A DNA stretch of 64,000 nt. Origin: Diploscapter coronatus (Eukaryota > Nematoda > Chromadorea > Rhabditida > Rhabditidae). The notes under the pieces were generated by a model. That model searched no databases. It was given only the letters and a program-made list of their open reading frames with translations, and was not told the origin of the DNA. This document shows, piece by piece, positions 25,001 through 35,886 of the stretch. Each line of letters begins with the position of its first letter. Position 1 is the first letter of the stretch. Location of the stretch: assembly GCA_964036155.1 (NCBI GenBank), contig OZ038423.1, forward strand, positions 47,135,249 to 47,199,248, read 5' to 3'. A program made the position numbers and the translations under genes.

Positions 25001-27926
25001 AAAAAATCACTAAATACCGATTTTTGAATTTCACAGGTATGGCTATTCCGCTGTGAAGCATCAGCGAGAGGTCGGGACGGGTTACTTTGACCACGTTTCG
25101 AATGCCATCACTGGTGGAAAGGGCAGTACGGCTGCTCTGACAGGTTCGACTGAAGAGGCACAATTCCAAACTGGAACCCTGACAGCTTCCAGCGAGGACG
25201 AGGAGATTGTTCAGGTAAAAATAGATAAACCAAGTTCAGTCCGCTTTTTGATAAAGTCCAAAAACGAATGACGATTACCATTACCTTATCCAAAACCAAC
25301 TTCATCTCAACAAACCGTTTCCGCCTACGTTTCAAAAATATAGAAATCAGTGAAGATCAACTTGTTTCTTGAAAAATATGATAAAAATGTTTCAATAAAA
25401 GATCTTTTATGACAAAAATTTCAGCTCACCGCCCCAACGCGATCCGGCGACGAGAAAATTCTCACGCCTGAAGCCCTTCGATTCATCAAGGAACTCAACT
25501 CGGAGTTCAACGGTCGCCGTCTGCAACTTCTGCAGAAGCGCAGACAAGTTCAATTAGGCAACTAACTTCATTTAATTACCCTCAATTAAAGACAATTACC
25601 CCAATTAAGACATCAACCAAGCGGCGTGGTTCCCGCAGTTCGACAAGAACACCGAAAATATACGATCTGACGAAGGTTGGAAGGGCGCCGAGATTCCCCA
25701 TGATCTCCAGGTAATTAATTCGGCGATCTAGTTAAATTTAACTATGCTAGCTATCTTAATTACAGGACAGGAGAGTGGAAATCACTGGTCCTACCGACAG
25801 AAAGATGATAATTAACGCTTTGAATTCTGGCGCTAACGTCTTCATGGCAGATTTCGAGGATTCCAACTCGCCTACGTGGAGAAACCAACTTGAGGGGCAA
25901 ATTAATCTCTACGATGCGGTACAATAAAAGAAATATATATATTTTTAAAAATATTTTAAAGATAGCTAAACTTAACTGAATTTCAAGGTAAATGAGAAAA
26001 CTGTTAAATTTCAGGTCCGAGATAATATTAGCTACGTTCACCCAATCACGAAGAAGGAATACACCGTGAGCAAGGATCGAGCTGGTAAGGAAGACGTGAG
26101 CTTTTCTAGGAAAATGAGAAATTTTAGTTTTGAAAGTCCGACCCCGCGGCTGGCATCTGTCTGAGAAGCACGTTCTGGCTAACAACCAGCCGGTTTCCGG
26201 ATCGCTCTTCGACTTTGGCATGTTCGCGTTCCATAATGCGAAGGTAAAAGCTTGCACATTTAAAGTCGATTAAAATCTTATGAAGGCGACGATAACCGCT
26301 TTTAGTTTATAACTAGGTTAACAACTGTTGAACAACTATCAAGTCTGATTAAATTAAGAAAATAAAAGTCAAATATTTTAGAAATTAGTCGAGAAAGGCT
26401 CTGGACCCTATTTCTACTTGCCGAAGCTCCAGTCGGCGGAAGAGGCCAAATTGTGGGCCGACGTTTTCGACTACACCGAGAAGAAACTCGAACTTCCCAA
26501 GGGAACCATCAAGTGCACCGTCCTGGTTGAGCATTTGCTCGCTACTTTCCAGGTAAATTTTAGTTTTTAGAATCTCTTGTTCAATTTGCTACATTTAAGA
26601 CGAATGAGATCATCTACGCTCTGAAGGACTACATCGTTGGACTGAATTGCGGACGATGGGACTATATTTTCTCCTACATCAAGGTCTTCCAGAACCACAG
26701 GAAGTTCATGCTCCCGGACCGGTTCCAAATCAGTAAATTTCAAATTTCGGACCTAAAAACCCTCCGAAATTTTTTAGACATGACCTCCTCATTCATGCGA
26801 GCCTACTCTCAGGAAGTCATCAAAACCTGCCACTTGCGTGGAATTCATGCTATGGGTGGAATGTCGGCCTATATCCCCGTTAAACATGACAATGTAAGAA
26901 TCAAAATCTAACGCTTTTAGCTCCAACCACACCTAAAAATCTTAAAACTAAACAAACCGAAGTGATAGTGTGTGTATCAACACGATCTACAAAGAGTACA
27001 TTTAGGTCGCGAACGAAAAGGCGTTCGCGCAGGTTCGTCAAGACAAGGAACGAGAGGCGGTTGATGGTAGGGCTATAAAATGAGAATTTTGTTAAATAGC
27101 ACCATTTTAGGTCACGATGGTACTTGGGTCGCGCATCCTGGGTTGGTGCCTATCGCTAAGCAGGTTTTCAACGAATGCATGCCGAAACCGAATCAGATTG
27201 ATAAGCAGGTATTTAAGGTTTTCTTGCAGCTTCCAGAAATAAAAATTCTAGCTAAACATCAACATCACTGACAAGGATCTGACCAGAGTTCCGGAGGGCA
27301 CCAGGACTGAAGCTGGGTTCCGACACAATATCAACGTTGGACTGGGTTAGTTGAAAAAAAAAACCAGACCAGCCTGAGTCTTTGACTTTTAGGCTACCTG
27401 GACAACTGGCTCAGAGGAGTTGGTTGCGTACCACTGTACAATCTGATGGAGGACGCGGCTACCGCCGAGATTTCGCGGGCTCAACTTTGGCAGTGGTTGA
27501 AGCATGAGGCTAAATTGGAAGGTAATTTTAAAAATTCTGAAAAGAAGATATCTTTCATCGTTTTGCCCTTCATAATTTCTACTTGAGAAAGGCGATCTTC
27601 AACTGAAATATCATGAGAAAGCTCTATATTGCCTAGTTATCTGAAAAAAAACTTGGAGAACAAGACTGATCATCGTCTAAAATTCCATTAACATCAACTT
27701 ATTTTAAAAATGTATTTTCAAATTTCCAGACGGCCGCACGATCGACGCGAACATGGTGAAGGACACGATTGCTGCGGAGGCGGAGCGTCGTCTGATTCGA
27801 GCCGGTTCTGTAGTCAATCGTATCCCCGAGGCTGCGGCGCTGCTCGAGAAATTCGCTACCGAAGACGAACTCAGCGACTTTCTCACACTGGATGCTTATG
27901 ATAGACTCGTTTCGGAGGGACATTAA
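22090..27926 (+). CDS. icl-1: Bifunctional glyoxylate cycle enzyme (isocitrate lyase fused to malate synthase)
   Basis: The N-terminal half cleaves isocitrate to succinate and glyoxylate; the C-terminal half joins glyoxylate to acetyl-CoA to give malate. Together they let worms make sugar from fat. More than 20 exons cover the protein. The lyase half starts [20 protein letters not shown] and has [11 protein letters not shown], the catalytic loop [34 protein letters not shown]. The malate synthase half has [81 protein letters not shown] and ends [11 protein letters not shown]. The fusion is characteristic of nematodes. A GC-AG intron (25558-25609, donor AG/GCAACT) lies at the junction between halves; reading phase excludes the nearby GT. 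The start matches the family N-terminus. Confidence 0.97.
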
Positions 27927-28075
27927 TCCGAAACCTATTTTTTTAAATTCAATGGGATTGTTTTAATATAAATTTCAGGTTAAGATATAATAATTTTCCA
28001 CTTTTTGTAATTATTTACGGGACTTTTGTTTATTTTTTTTGCAATATCTTGTATTCTTGTATGTACATAATATAA

Positions 28076-28081
28076 AATAAA
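28076..28081 (+). terminator. Polyadenylation signal of icl-1
   Basis: A canonical AATAAA lies 150 bp after the icl-1 stop codon, in an AT-rich tail, with no other plus-strand gene nearby. Confidence 0.6.
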
Positions 28082-28239
28082 CTATCAAGAATATCTTTAC
28101 TTTCCATAAAATAGAGCGACTAGATAATTTGTTGACTAGATAAATTAAAGTCATTTTTTCTGATTTAATACTTAGTGTAGGCAAGAATTAATCATAGAAT
28201 TTGTCGAAACATATCATTAAAAATTTATAGACAGCCTAG

Positions 28240-28341
28240 AAAAGTAGTCGCATAATTACATCGCTGCATATGAAATAGTAAAGGAATAGTCTTTCCCCTA
28301 ACGTCCTCGACTATTTCGTGTACAACGATGCAACTACTTTT
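28240..28341. repeat. Palindromic fold-back element, 102 bp
   Basis: AAAAGTAGTCGCAT on the left is matched by the inverted ATGCAACTACTTTT on the right (one mismatch), and further in GAAATAGTA on the left faces GACTATTTCG on the right. The element is in the spacer between the converging icl-1 and homeobox genes. It has no coding capacity. Confidence 0.7.
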
Positions 28342-28402
28342 ACGAATTGCCAAATCCATATTAAACCAGTAGAATCAAAAATTTTAGTTTTAAAAATTAA
28401 TT

Positions 28403-30812
28403 TCACCACCCAACACCCCTCATTTGATTATAGTAAACATTCGTTGTAGCCTGAGGACCGAAGGGGAATGGGAACGATCCTGCTGAAGCATAGACTGACG
28501 AATTCATCTAAAATCTCTAAATAAACCAGAGTACATTCTTAGTTTTACACACCGCTATCATGCCAGACTTAATTTCTGGTAGCGATTCGGCACTGCCTTG
28601 CTGATTCTCACAGATGAAATCTTTCGTAGAGTCAGGAGACTTGAGGCCTTCGCTAAATTTTTATCGATTATTTTTTGGATGTACGAAATCATTTCCTTGA
28701 GGAGAAGAATATGCGAATTAAGATATAAAAGTCCTTCATTTGGAAAAAAAATAATCTATATAAAATCTCATGTTTCAAAAAGGGATACATGTATGAAATC
28801 TCTTTAAAGATAAGGATATATGGAATCCCACCCATCAGAATGATCCGAAGAGTCTCTGCCGGACGACGTCATCGCTTTCTCCTTTTCCTGCCGCTTATGC
28901 TTGTAGCGATGGTTTTGATACCGAAAAACAAGATCTTCCTCTTTCAAAATCCCGTTAAAAGGTTAAAAATCATACCATATTTTGACTTGAGTTGGCGTTA
29001 GATTAATCGCATTCGCTAACTGCTCTCTTTCCGGTGCAGTTAGGTACTTGGCTTGTTTAAATCTTCTTTCCAATTCATAGACCTGAAATTTAATCAGGTA
29101 TTTTAAAAGAAGGCGAATAGCGATTTCCTCGATGAAGACCAGCCTTTATTATATTTAAACTGTTTTAATTCGCAATTCACCTGAGCCTGACTAAACAGCA
29201 CTCTTCTCTTCCTTCGTTGGGACATTGGCAGCTGAATGCCATGTGCTGCCGCTCGCGATGGGTCGATACCACATGGTATCACTAAAACGTGGTATTATTA
29301 TATTGCCTTTTATTGATTTTCATACAAGCTGCGAATCTGTTATCCCCATTGCCGTACCATGCCGCTGCAGCTGAGGGATTCGACGTCATGTAGCTGAGAA
29401 TTCAGAATTATGATGACGCCATTTGGATTACGGTAGCTTAGATGATGTCGAAAAATTTGAGAAGTCATCACTAACCTCGTAAAATCATTCGGATAATTCT
29501 GAAATGGTCCAGTGAAATAATTCGACGTCAAGCCGGCGGTGGGACGATATCCAAACGCTAGACTTGGCGTGGACGATAGTCCAGATGACGTCCCGTCTAG
29601 CGTCAAGTTTCCAGATGACCCCGACGTCGAGGTTACTGCAGATGAAGACGCTGCGGCAGCCGCTACAGATGCCATACGAAGGAGGTGTTGTTGATACCGG
29701 GCTGAATTCGAAGGATTATGGTAGTTTAGATGACATCATCGGTAACTTTTTAACTTGAAAAAATTGTATTACTCGGATAAATGACAAGTTTTGCTGATAT
29801 GAAAAGAAAGTTCAGATAATTCTGAAAATCTTTGAAACATTCGCTAATTAAAAACTAGACGTGTAATCAATTCGCACCAAATTATGTTGAGCATCACAAA
29901 TTCTGATGTATTTTCAGAATATCGCAAATGAAGATCAATATAAAATTTAGATGATATCACAAAGATCTATACAAGTAAAAGGTAAATTCAGAAGGGGTTT
30001 TGAAGTAAGAAATAAGGACCCTACTTTCTCTCACTAAGAGGGCCTCTTAACTGATCTTGTGCTTAGCGCCTTTTGTCTTATCCTTCGTTTATCCTTTACA
30101 ATCCCATCCTTTTCATATTCAGAAGCGCCCCACCCACTTCAGTTCCACTTTGCTTTGTGAAATTCGAAAATGGAAAAGTTTTGAGGAATCTGAGGATAGG
30201 GAGTTCGTAAAAGGTAGAATTCAAAAAATTAACAATGAAAAAGAGATAATGGATTTTGTTTAAAGATGAATTGCCCTGGTGGAAGTGGTTGACAGGTATT
30301 TTGAAATTAGCGATAAAAATATTATATGCTTCAAGAAATCTTAAGCTCCAAATAAAAGCATGATCAATGTTGAAGATCGTAGATACCAAATAACTCATTA
30401 AAATAGACCTCTAAAATTAGTCACTAAATTGTTGATACGTTTCAAGAAACGTCAATTTCAACACTGAATTTTAACCATAGTTTTGTGATTTATACGGTTC
30501 AATAACCACTCGAAAACTTAATGAATAATAAATGTTTAAATTTAAACAACTTAAATTAAAACTCATCTTAAAAAGTTCTCACCTATACTCTCAAACGGCG
30601 ACAAAATACTTGACACCGAGAATTTACTGAGGACGTCCTTTGAGTTCTGCACCTCGTCGTTGCTCTGCTCGTCATCCGACGCGTCGTGACTGATGACATC
30701 ATCTTCATGCGTGACGTCATCTGGATTCTGATTCTGGAGATCTATGACGCTACTCTTTCCGAAGATCGATTTGTCAGGTTTCTGAAGAAAAATAAAGCTG
30801 ATTTTTATCATG
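28403..30812 (-). CDS. NK-2 class homeobox transcription factor
   Basis: The homeodomain reads [59 protein letters not shown]; Tyr 54 in QNHRYK is the NK-2 class mark. Upstream is a TN-like motif ([14 protein letters not shown]) after an acidic region, then an Ala/Ser-rich stretch (from 29672) and [14 protein letters not shown]; downstream the protein ends [10 protein letters not shown] (stop 28405-28403). It resembles NKX2-1/ceh-24-like proteins, but I do not assign a symbol. All joins keep phase except one oddity: the intron inside the homeodomain (28975-28922) ends in TTTTTCG, not AG. Residue 49 is Tyr where Phe is nearly invariant. The 5' end is uncertain: ATG at 30812 reads through what looks like an acceptor (TTTTTCTTCAG), so an upstream first exon may exist. 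An intron of about 860 bp follows the TN exon. Confidence 0.9.
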
Positions 30813-33325
30813 AACCCAGTTTTTTTCCTTATTTTGCATATTATCACTTCAAAATGTTTGCAAAATAAAATAAAAATGAGTCATTTTGTGAAACAAAGGT
30901 ATTTCGATTTTCGGGTTTGTTTAGAAAATACGCAATGTTTATAAGTTTCTTTCAGAAAAAGATTTCGATGTTTTAGTTTTGTTGCAAAATACTCATTTTT
31001 CTTATGTGTTCTTGCAAAAGTACTCGAACTCCAGCTCAATAGCCCAATAATTAGTGGCTAGATTCTTGATTTGGAGGGCACTTTTGGAAAAGGATCTAAA
31101 GATCTAAAAGGGATCTCAAAAATCCTAGCTCTTCCTTTTCTCCTTCCTTCCTTTTGGGACTTATCTCCTTTCCTTGCCCAATGAGCGCAAAAAGTGGGCG
31201 GGGCTTTCAAGTACCATCTCTATAAAGGGAAACAGGGGTTTATTATGACAGAAATTCAAAGTTTTTCAAATTTTCGAAAATCTTTGAAACCTACCGATAC
31301 TGACATACTGTAATGTAGAATAGAAATTTTCAACTTTCAATTCCAAATAGCGGGCGCAATAACTTCAGTCAGCTATAATAGAATATCGAGCTTTCTGAAA
31401 CATATATTTAAAGAATAATGAAAACTTGAAATCAAACAAGAAAGGAGGTATCTTAAATTTGGAAAATCGCGAATCTGAAAAGGAGACCAAATCGTCAAAA
31501 TCTAAACGAGCTCCAAAGTGGGTGGAGCTTGAATAGATTGGCTCTGTCTATGATATGATTAGAGATAATTCTATTTTGGAGAGAGAAAAAGAAAGACATA
31601 GGGTTTACTGTAGCCCCTTAAATTAGATAATATCGCTCCTTCCCGAAATGGCAATAGAGCCCTAGGACTTAACGAGAGCCCCCAATCAGGTTTTGAAAGG
31701 GGCGCTGATTGTTTGAGACAAGGAATTTCGAAGACTCAACGAGCATAAAACAAACTAACCGGAAAATTTTGTGAAAAATGGAAGAAAAACTTTGCCTATC
31801 TCTGAAACTTTCCTTAGTTTTCAAAACATTTACGTTAGAAGAAATTGCAAACTTCTTAACTTAATGTATGCAATTATGCAAAAATATAAATGCTAGCCAA
31901 TATTTTATAATACAGCATACGATAAGTGCAATGTAATTTAAAGTTTGAAAACTCAAAGAGATATAAAACGTGGAATTGAGAGAGTGAAAAGATGCTAGAA
32001 AGCTGTAATCAGAGGAGCCATTCAAAATGTGAAGATTATGCCCGGAGAAGGGCACTTCTCCTCAGATCTTCAGCACCCAATCGTGTGTCAAACACCCGAC
32101 AATGGAGCAACAACTTCAAGATGGCATCAAGAGACACTCGAAGAGAGAGTAGGACAAATTGAGAGACTAATGAGAAGCAGAAAATGAATATGCGACATGA
32201 TAAAGGACGTGAAAAGCCCTACAGAATGGTGCAAAATATGAAACGTCAAATTACCGAATGAAGATCAGCTTTTTAGAAAGTGGGAACTCTTAGACCGACT
32301 ATCTAAAGTCAAATAAAGACTTTCGAATGAACCAAGATCTATAAAGACCGCGACTCGGGGCCAATTTTCTCACGAATGATGATCATCAAGACTCTGAAAG
32401 TGTGCTTCATAGGTCTTCAATAACTCACGATCAAAGAAGTCTTTAGATCTATTCGAAATTTTTAGCCGGATATATGAAATTCGATTCTGAGAAATCCATC
32501 CAAATTTGTTGATTGCTCGTTTACCCTAATTTGGATTGTCTCAATGTCGCTCATTAGAACGCACCCCTCTTGATTGTTTCAAGTATTTCTTTTGACCCTT
32601 TTCGCTCTCTTTCTCTCCTATAGTATACTTATAAATCCTTGTGCTTTAACAATTTAAACTTTAATTTAAAGGTTTAAAAATATCCAAAATTTTGATATTT
32701 TATTTCATCACATCAGTGATCTTTCACTCTATTTCGGTCTATTTACATAACCCATTCCATCGACTGGAACTTTCTCTAACTTTGTGCCAAACTTTCCTCA
32801 TCCCTCGCGAATTTTTGCTATGAGTAATCCGGCATTACTCGACAGTTTTCATCTATTTTTCCTTTCGAACCATATCGATTTTCGCGATTTTCCTATTCTA
32901 TTTTCGATTGCATAAAAGCCAATAAATGTGTTATTAAATTGGCCCACTATTCTGCAACATTTTTGATTTCCTATTGATTTTTTTTGTAAAATTTACCTCT
33001 AAATTTAATCTTTGATATCTTTTTCTTAAATATATCAGAAATTGAGGACTCTCGACAATATATTCTCCGTCTTTTTCGCCTCCTTTCATTTGACGCTATC
33101 TCTCTCAGACTGTTTACCAATTCGATATTTCCTCTAGCTCGTTCTTGCCTAAAGCATCACCTGTTTCTGGCTTTTACCCTTCGAAAAATCAATATTATTT
33201 AAATTTTATTCATCTTAAAATAGACTTTCAAATAGTTTTATTGACCATCTTTTATTCAGATGTAATTATATATTTTATATTAACCTAATAAATATTATTT
33301 AGACTTAGAATTTAAAACATCCTAA
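30813..33325. other. Intergenic region upstream of two divergent genes
   Basis: This 2.5-kb region lies between the homeobox gene and a TMBIM gene and is the likely regulatory region of both. A missing first exon of the homeobox gene may be here. It contains GGGCGGGGCTT and GTGGGTGGAGCTT words near 31195 and 31517, a TTTGAAACCTACCGA word near 31284 and a GA-rich tract near 31565. One small open frame is listed separately. Confidence 0.45.
32038..32187 (+). CDS. Possible small ORF, 49 aa
   Basis: An ATG opens MPGEGHFSSDLQHPIVCQTP and the frame continues to a charged, helical end (ETLEERVGQIERLMRSRK) before a TGA. The codon mix is more balanced than the AT-rich surroundings. It could be a short peptide gene, a first exon, or an old repeat fragment. 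I see no splice partner and no family match. Confidence 0.22.
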   Translation: MPGEGHFSSDLQHPIVCQTPDNGATTSRWHQETLEERVGQIERLMRSRK

Positions 33326-34889
33326 ATGCAACAATTTACCGAAGGTGAAGTTATTCAGCCCAAATATACCTTGGAGTTCGAGTAAGTTCAATTATCATTC
33401 TAATTATATTTAAATTTTAGTGAACGCTCCATACGCATGGCCTTCGTCAGGAAGGTTTTCGCTATTGTAACAATTATGGTAAACTTAGGCTAAAATTTAT
33501 CAAACGTGGAGATTTCATTAACACATGTGTTCATTTCAAATATCAGTGAAATTTGAAATACATCCAATTTTAAAATATAAGTCCTCTTAATTTTATCTAA
33601 GATTAATATTATTTAGAGATCATTTTTAAAGGATTTAACATACTTTAAGATATGCCCTAAAATGTAAAATTAAGAAATGTGAATTAAAATAACATTTTAA
33701 ATTAAAATGTGTTAAATTTAGTTCGCCGTCGTAGCTGCAATGAGTTCTATCGGTATAATTTCGTCAGGGTTTCGTCATTGGGTTCAGAATAACTATTGGA
33801 TTTACATTGTTGCATTGTTAGTTTCAATATATCTTTCTTAAACTACACGATAATTTAATTATATATTAAGTTTTGCATACAGTGGCAAGATAAACGTTTG
33901 GAAACGCGCTTTTGATTTTTCTTATCATTCGTAAATTAAAATGTCATTAGCCAATTCTCCTTAAATTTCTCACTAGTTGAGGATTTTTAATTAAGCTTAT
34001 GCTAACTCTTTTTATGAATTGGCTAACGGTAGCTAGATTTACGAAGAATAATTAAGATCATGAGCGTTCCCAAACATTTGTATGTCACTGTATATTATTT
34101 AAACGCATTAACTTTCAGAGTTGTTTTTATTGCCCTATCATTGGTGTTAAGCTGTTTTCAATCCGCTCGAAGGACATTTCCATTGAATATCATTTTATTG
34201 GCGATTTTTGTAAGTTATTCAAATTTAACATTAATTTTAAAACGAGTATTTTAGACGATAGCCGCCGGCGCAATGTGCATGTTCATTACTGCCCAGTATA
34301 ATGTGCAATCAGTATTATTAACGCTCCTAATTACTACCGTATGCTGCGCTGGAGTGGTGGTGTTTGCTATATTCATTAAGAAGGATTTAACCAGGTATAA
34401 ATTAGAATATCTAAATATGAAGAAAAATAGCCTATTTTAAAATAAAACCGGATTAAATTCAGTTATATCGGAGTAGCCTTTATTCTTGGCATGGTTTTAT
34501 TCGTATTTGGTATCACGGCTATTATTTTCACAGCGGTAGCCGGATGGAAATTCCTGTATTCAGTTTATGCAGGTCTGGCGGCTCTATTATTTATGTTCTA
34601 TTTGATGATTGATATCCAGGTTCGTAAATTCAAGTTTAGTCATCTTTAAAATTGAATATCTGAGATCAAATCTTATAATACACCATTAAAAATGTCAATC
34701 TAGCTGTTTTTTTTTATTTAATATTAAAAATATGGCCAGTTAAATTCGAATTTCTAAATTCAGATGCTTATGGGAGGCCGAAAATTCGAAATTTCTCCGG
34801 AAGAATGGGTTTTTGCATCTCTACAAATATTCCTGGACATTTTCAACATTTTCCTATTGTTACTTACATTATTTGGATCTCGAAATTAA
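33326..34889 (+). CDS. TMBIM/Lifeguard-family membrane protein (Bax inhibitor-1-like), copy 1
   Basis: Proteins of this family are seven-helix membrane proteins of ER, Golgi or plasma membrane that modulate calcium leak and cell death. The protein starts MQQFTEGEVIQPKYTLEF with a short soluble N-terminus, then RSIRMAFVRKVFAIVTIMFA (helix 1 entry), several hydrophobic helices, SARRTFPLNIILLAIFTIAAGAM, FLYSVYAGLAALLFMFYLMIDIQ, and the family C-terminal block MLMGGRKFEISPEEWVFASLQIFLDIFNIF, ending LLTLFGSRN. All introns are GT-AG and the frame is intact. An AATAAA follows about 30 bp after the stop. It converges with copy 2. Confidence 0.92.
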
Positions 34890-35886
34890 TTGTAAATATT
34901 TTTTATAATTTATTATTAAAAATAAATGAACATTATTTAGATGTAATGTAAAATCCTTTTATATTTACAAATATACATCATAGGATAAAACTTTATCATT
35001 GATTCACCAATTTGAATAAAAGATACACGCAATTGTTTCAGTTTCGAATTCAAAATCAAGCAAATAGAATAGTTCTTCTAAAAGAAAATCGAGGCTTATA
35101 TCTAGCATAAAATAGAAGCCCAGGATCTTATATTTCAAATTATTCTCTAAAATGGCCTTCTGTTCAGATTACGATATTTCTATCTGGATAAAAATATATG
35201 AATTATCTGAAAATGCCTGGTGGAAGCCTATTTACAAGACATTTCAAATAGCATGGAAAGATAGTTCATCTATTTCATACTATCTGAACAATCGATACAA
35301 ATTGGGGGGTTTTTTTTTTTTTAAATAAATACGAGAAAATTTAAGTAAATAGGAAAAAGGGAAACGGGGATTTAACTAGACTTGTTTAGGAACATTTGAC
35401 GATGTTTTAGAGTGGGTCCCCGTTACGAGCGATTTAGACAAGTTTGAAGCTAATTGCTGAAAATTTCGACATTTTTTCAATGTGAAAAAATTAACGAGCA
35501 CGAATTTTTAGATAGAAACATAAACGTAGCTGTTAAAAGCTACACATAAAAATCCTTGATTTTCGAGTAATAAAAATTTAAAAGCTTGAAATTTTAAAAT
35601 GTTTTTTTTTCTTTAAATTGCATGGTTTCAAAGAAAATCCAGAGAAGGGTTCAAGTTTTCGAAAATCAAAGAGAAGCAACTAAACTAAGAAAAACAGGTG
35701 ATTTTTGCAGGACTTGACAACTTTCCAAAAACCACTTCAACACTCGGTTGATTTCTAATCTCGGCTGAAAAACCGATTTTTCTTAATGAAAAAATCAATT
35801 TTTAATTTTTGAACAAGTGTTATTCTTTCACAAGACTTCCGACAAGTGTTATCATTTTAAAAATCATTATTTTTTAATTAAAAATC
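34890..35886. other. Convergent intergenic spacer with repeat remnants
   Basis: Spacer between the 3' ends of TMBIM copies 1 and 2. It holds a fragment of the AAAATAGAAGCC element (35108-35135), an imperfect inverted pair AGATAGT / ACTATCT around 35262-35286 with an AAATAGCA word, and a run of T near 35312. No gene was seen. Confidence 0.45.
35108..35135 (+). repeat. Fragment of the AAAATAGAAGCC fold-back element
   Basis: The 28 bases from AAAATAGAAGCCCAGG onward match the left end of the 18464-18648 element at about 25 positions, including the shared TCTTATATTT. No matching right end was found close by, so this is a partial or diverged copy. Confidence 0.55.
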
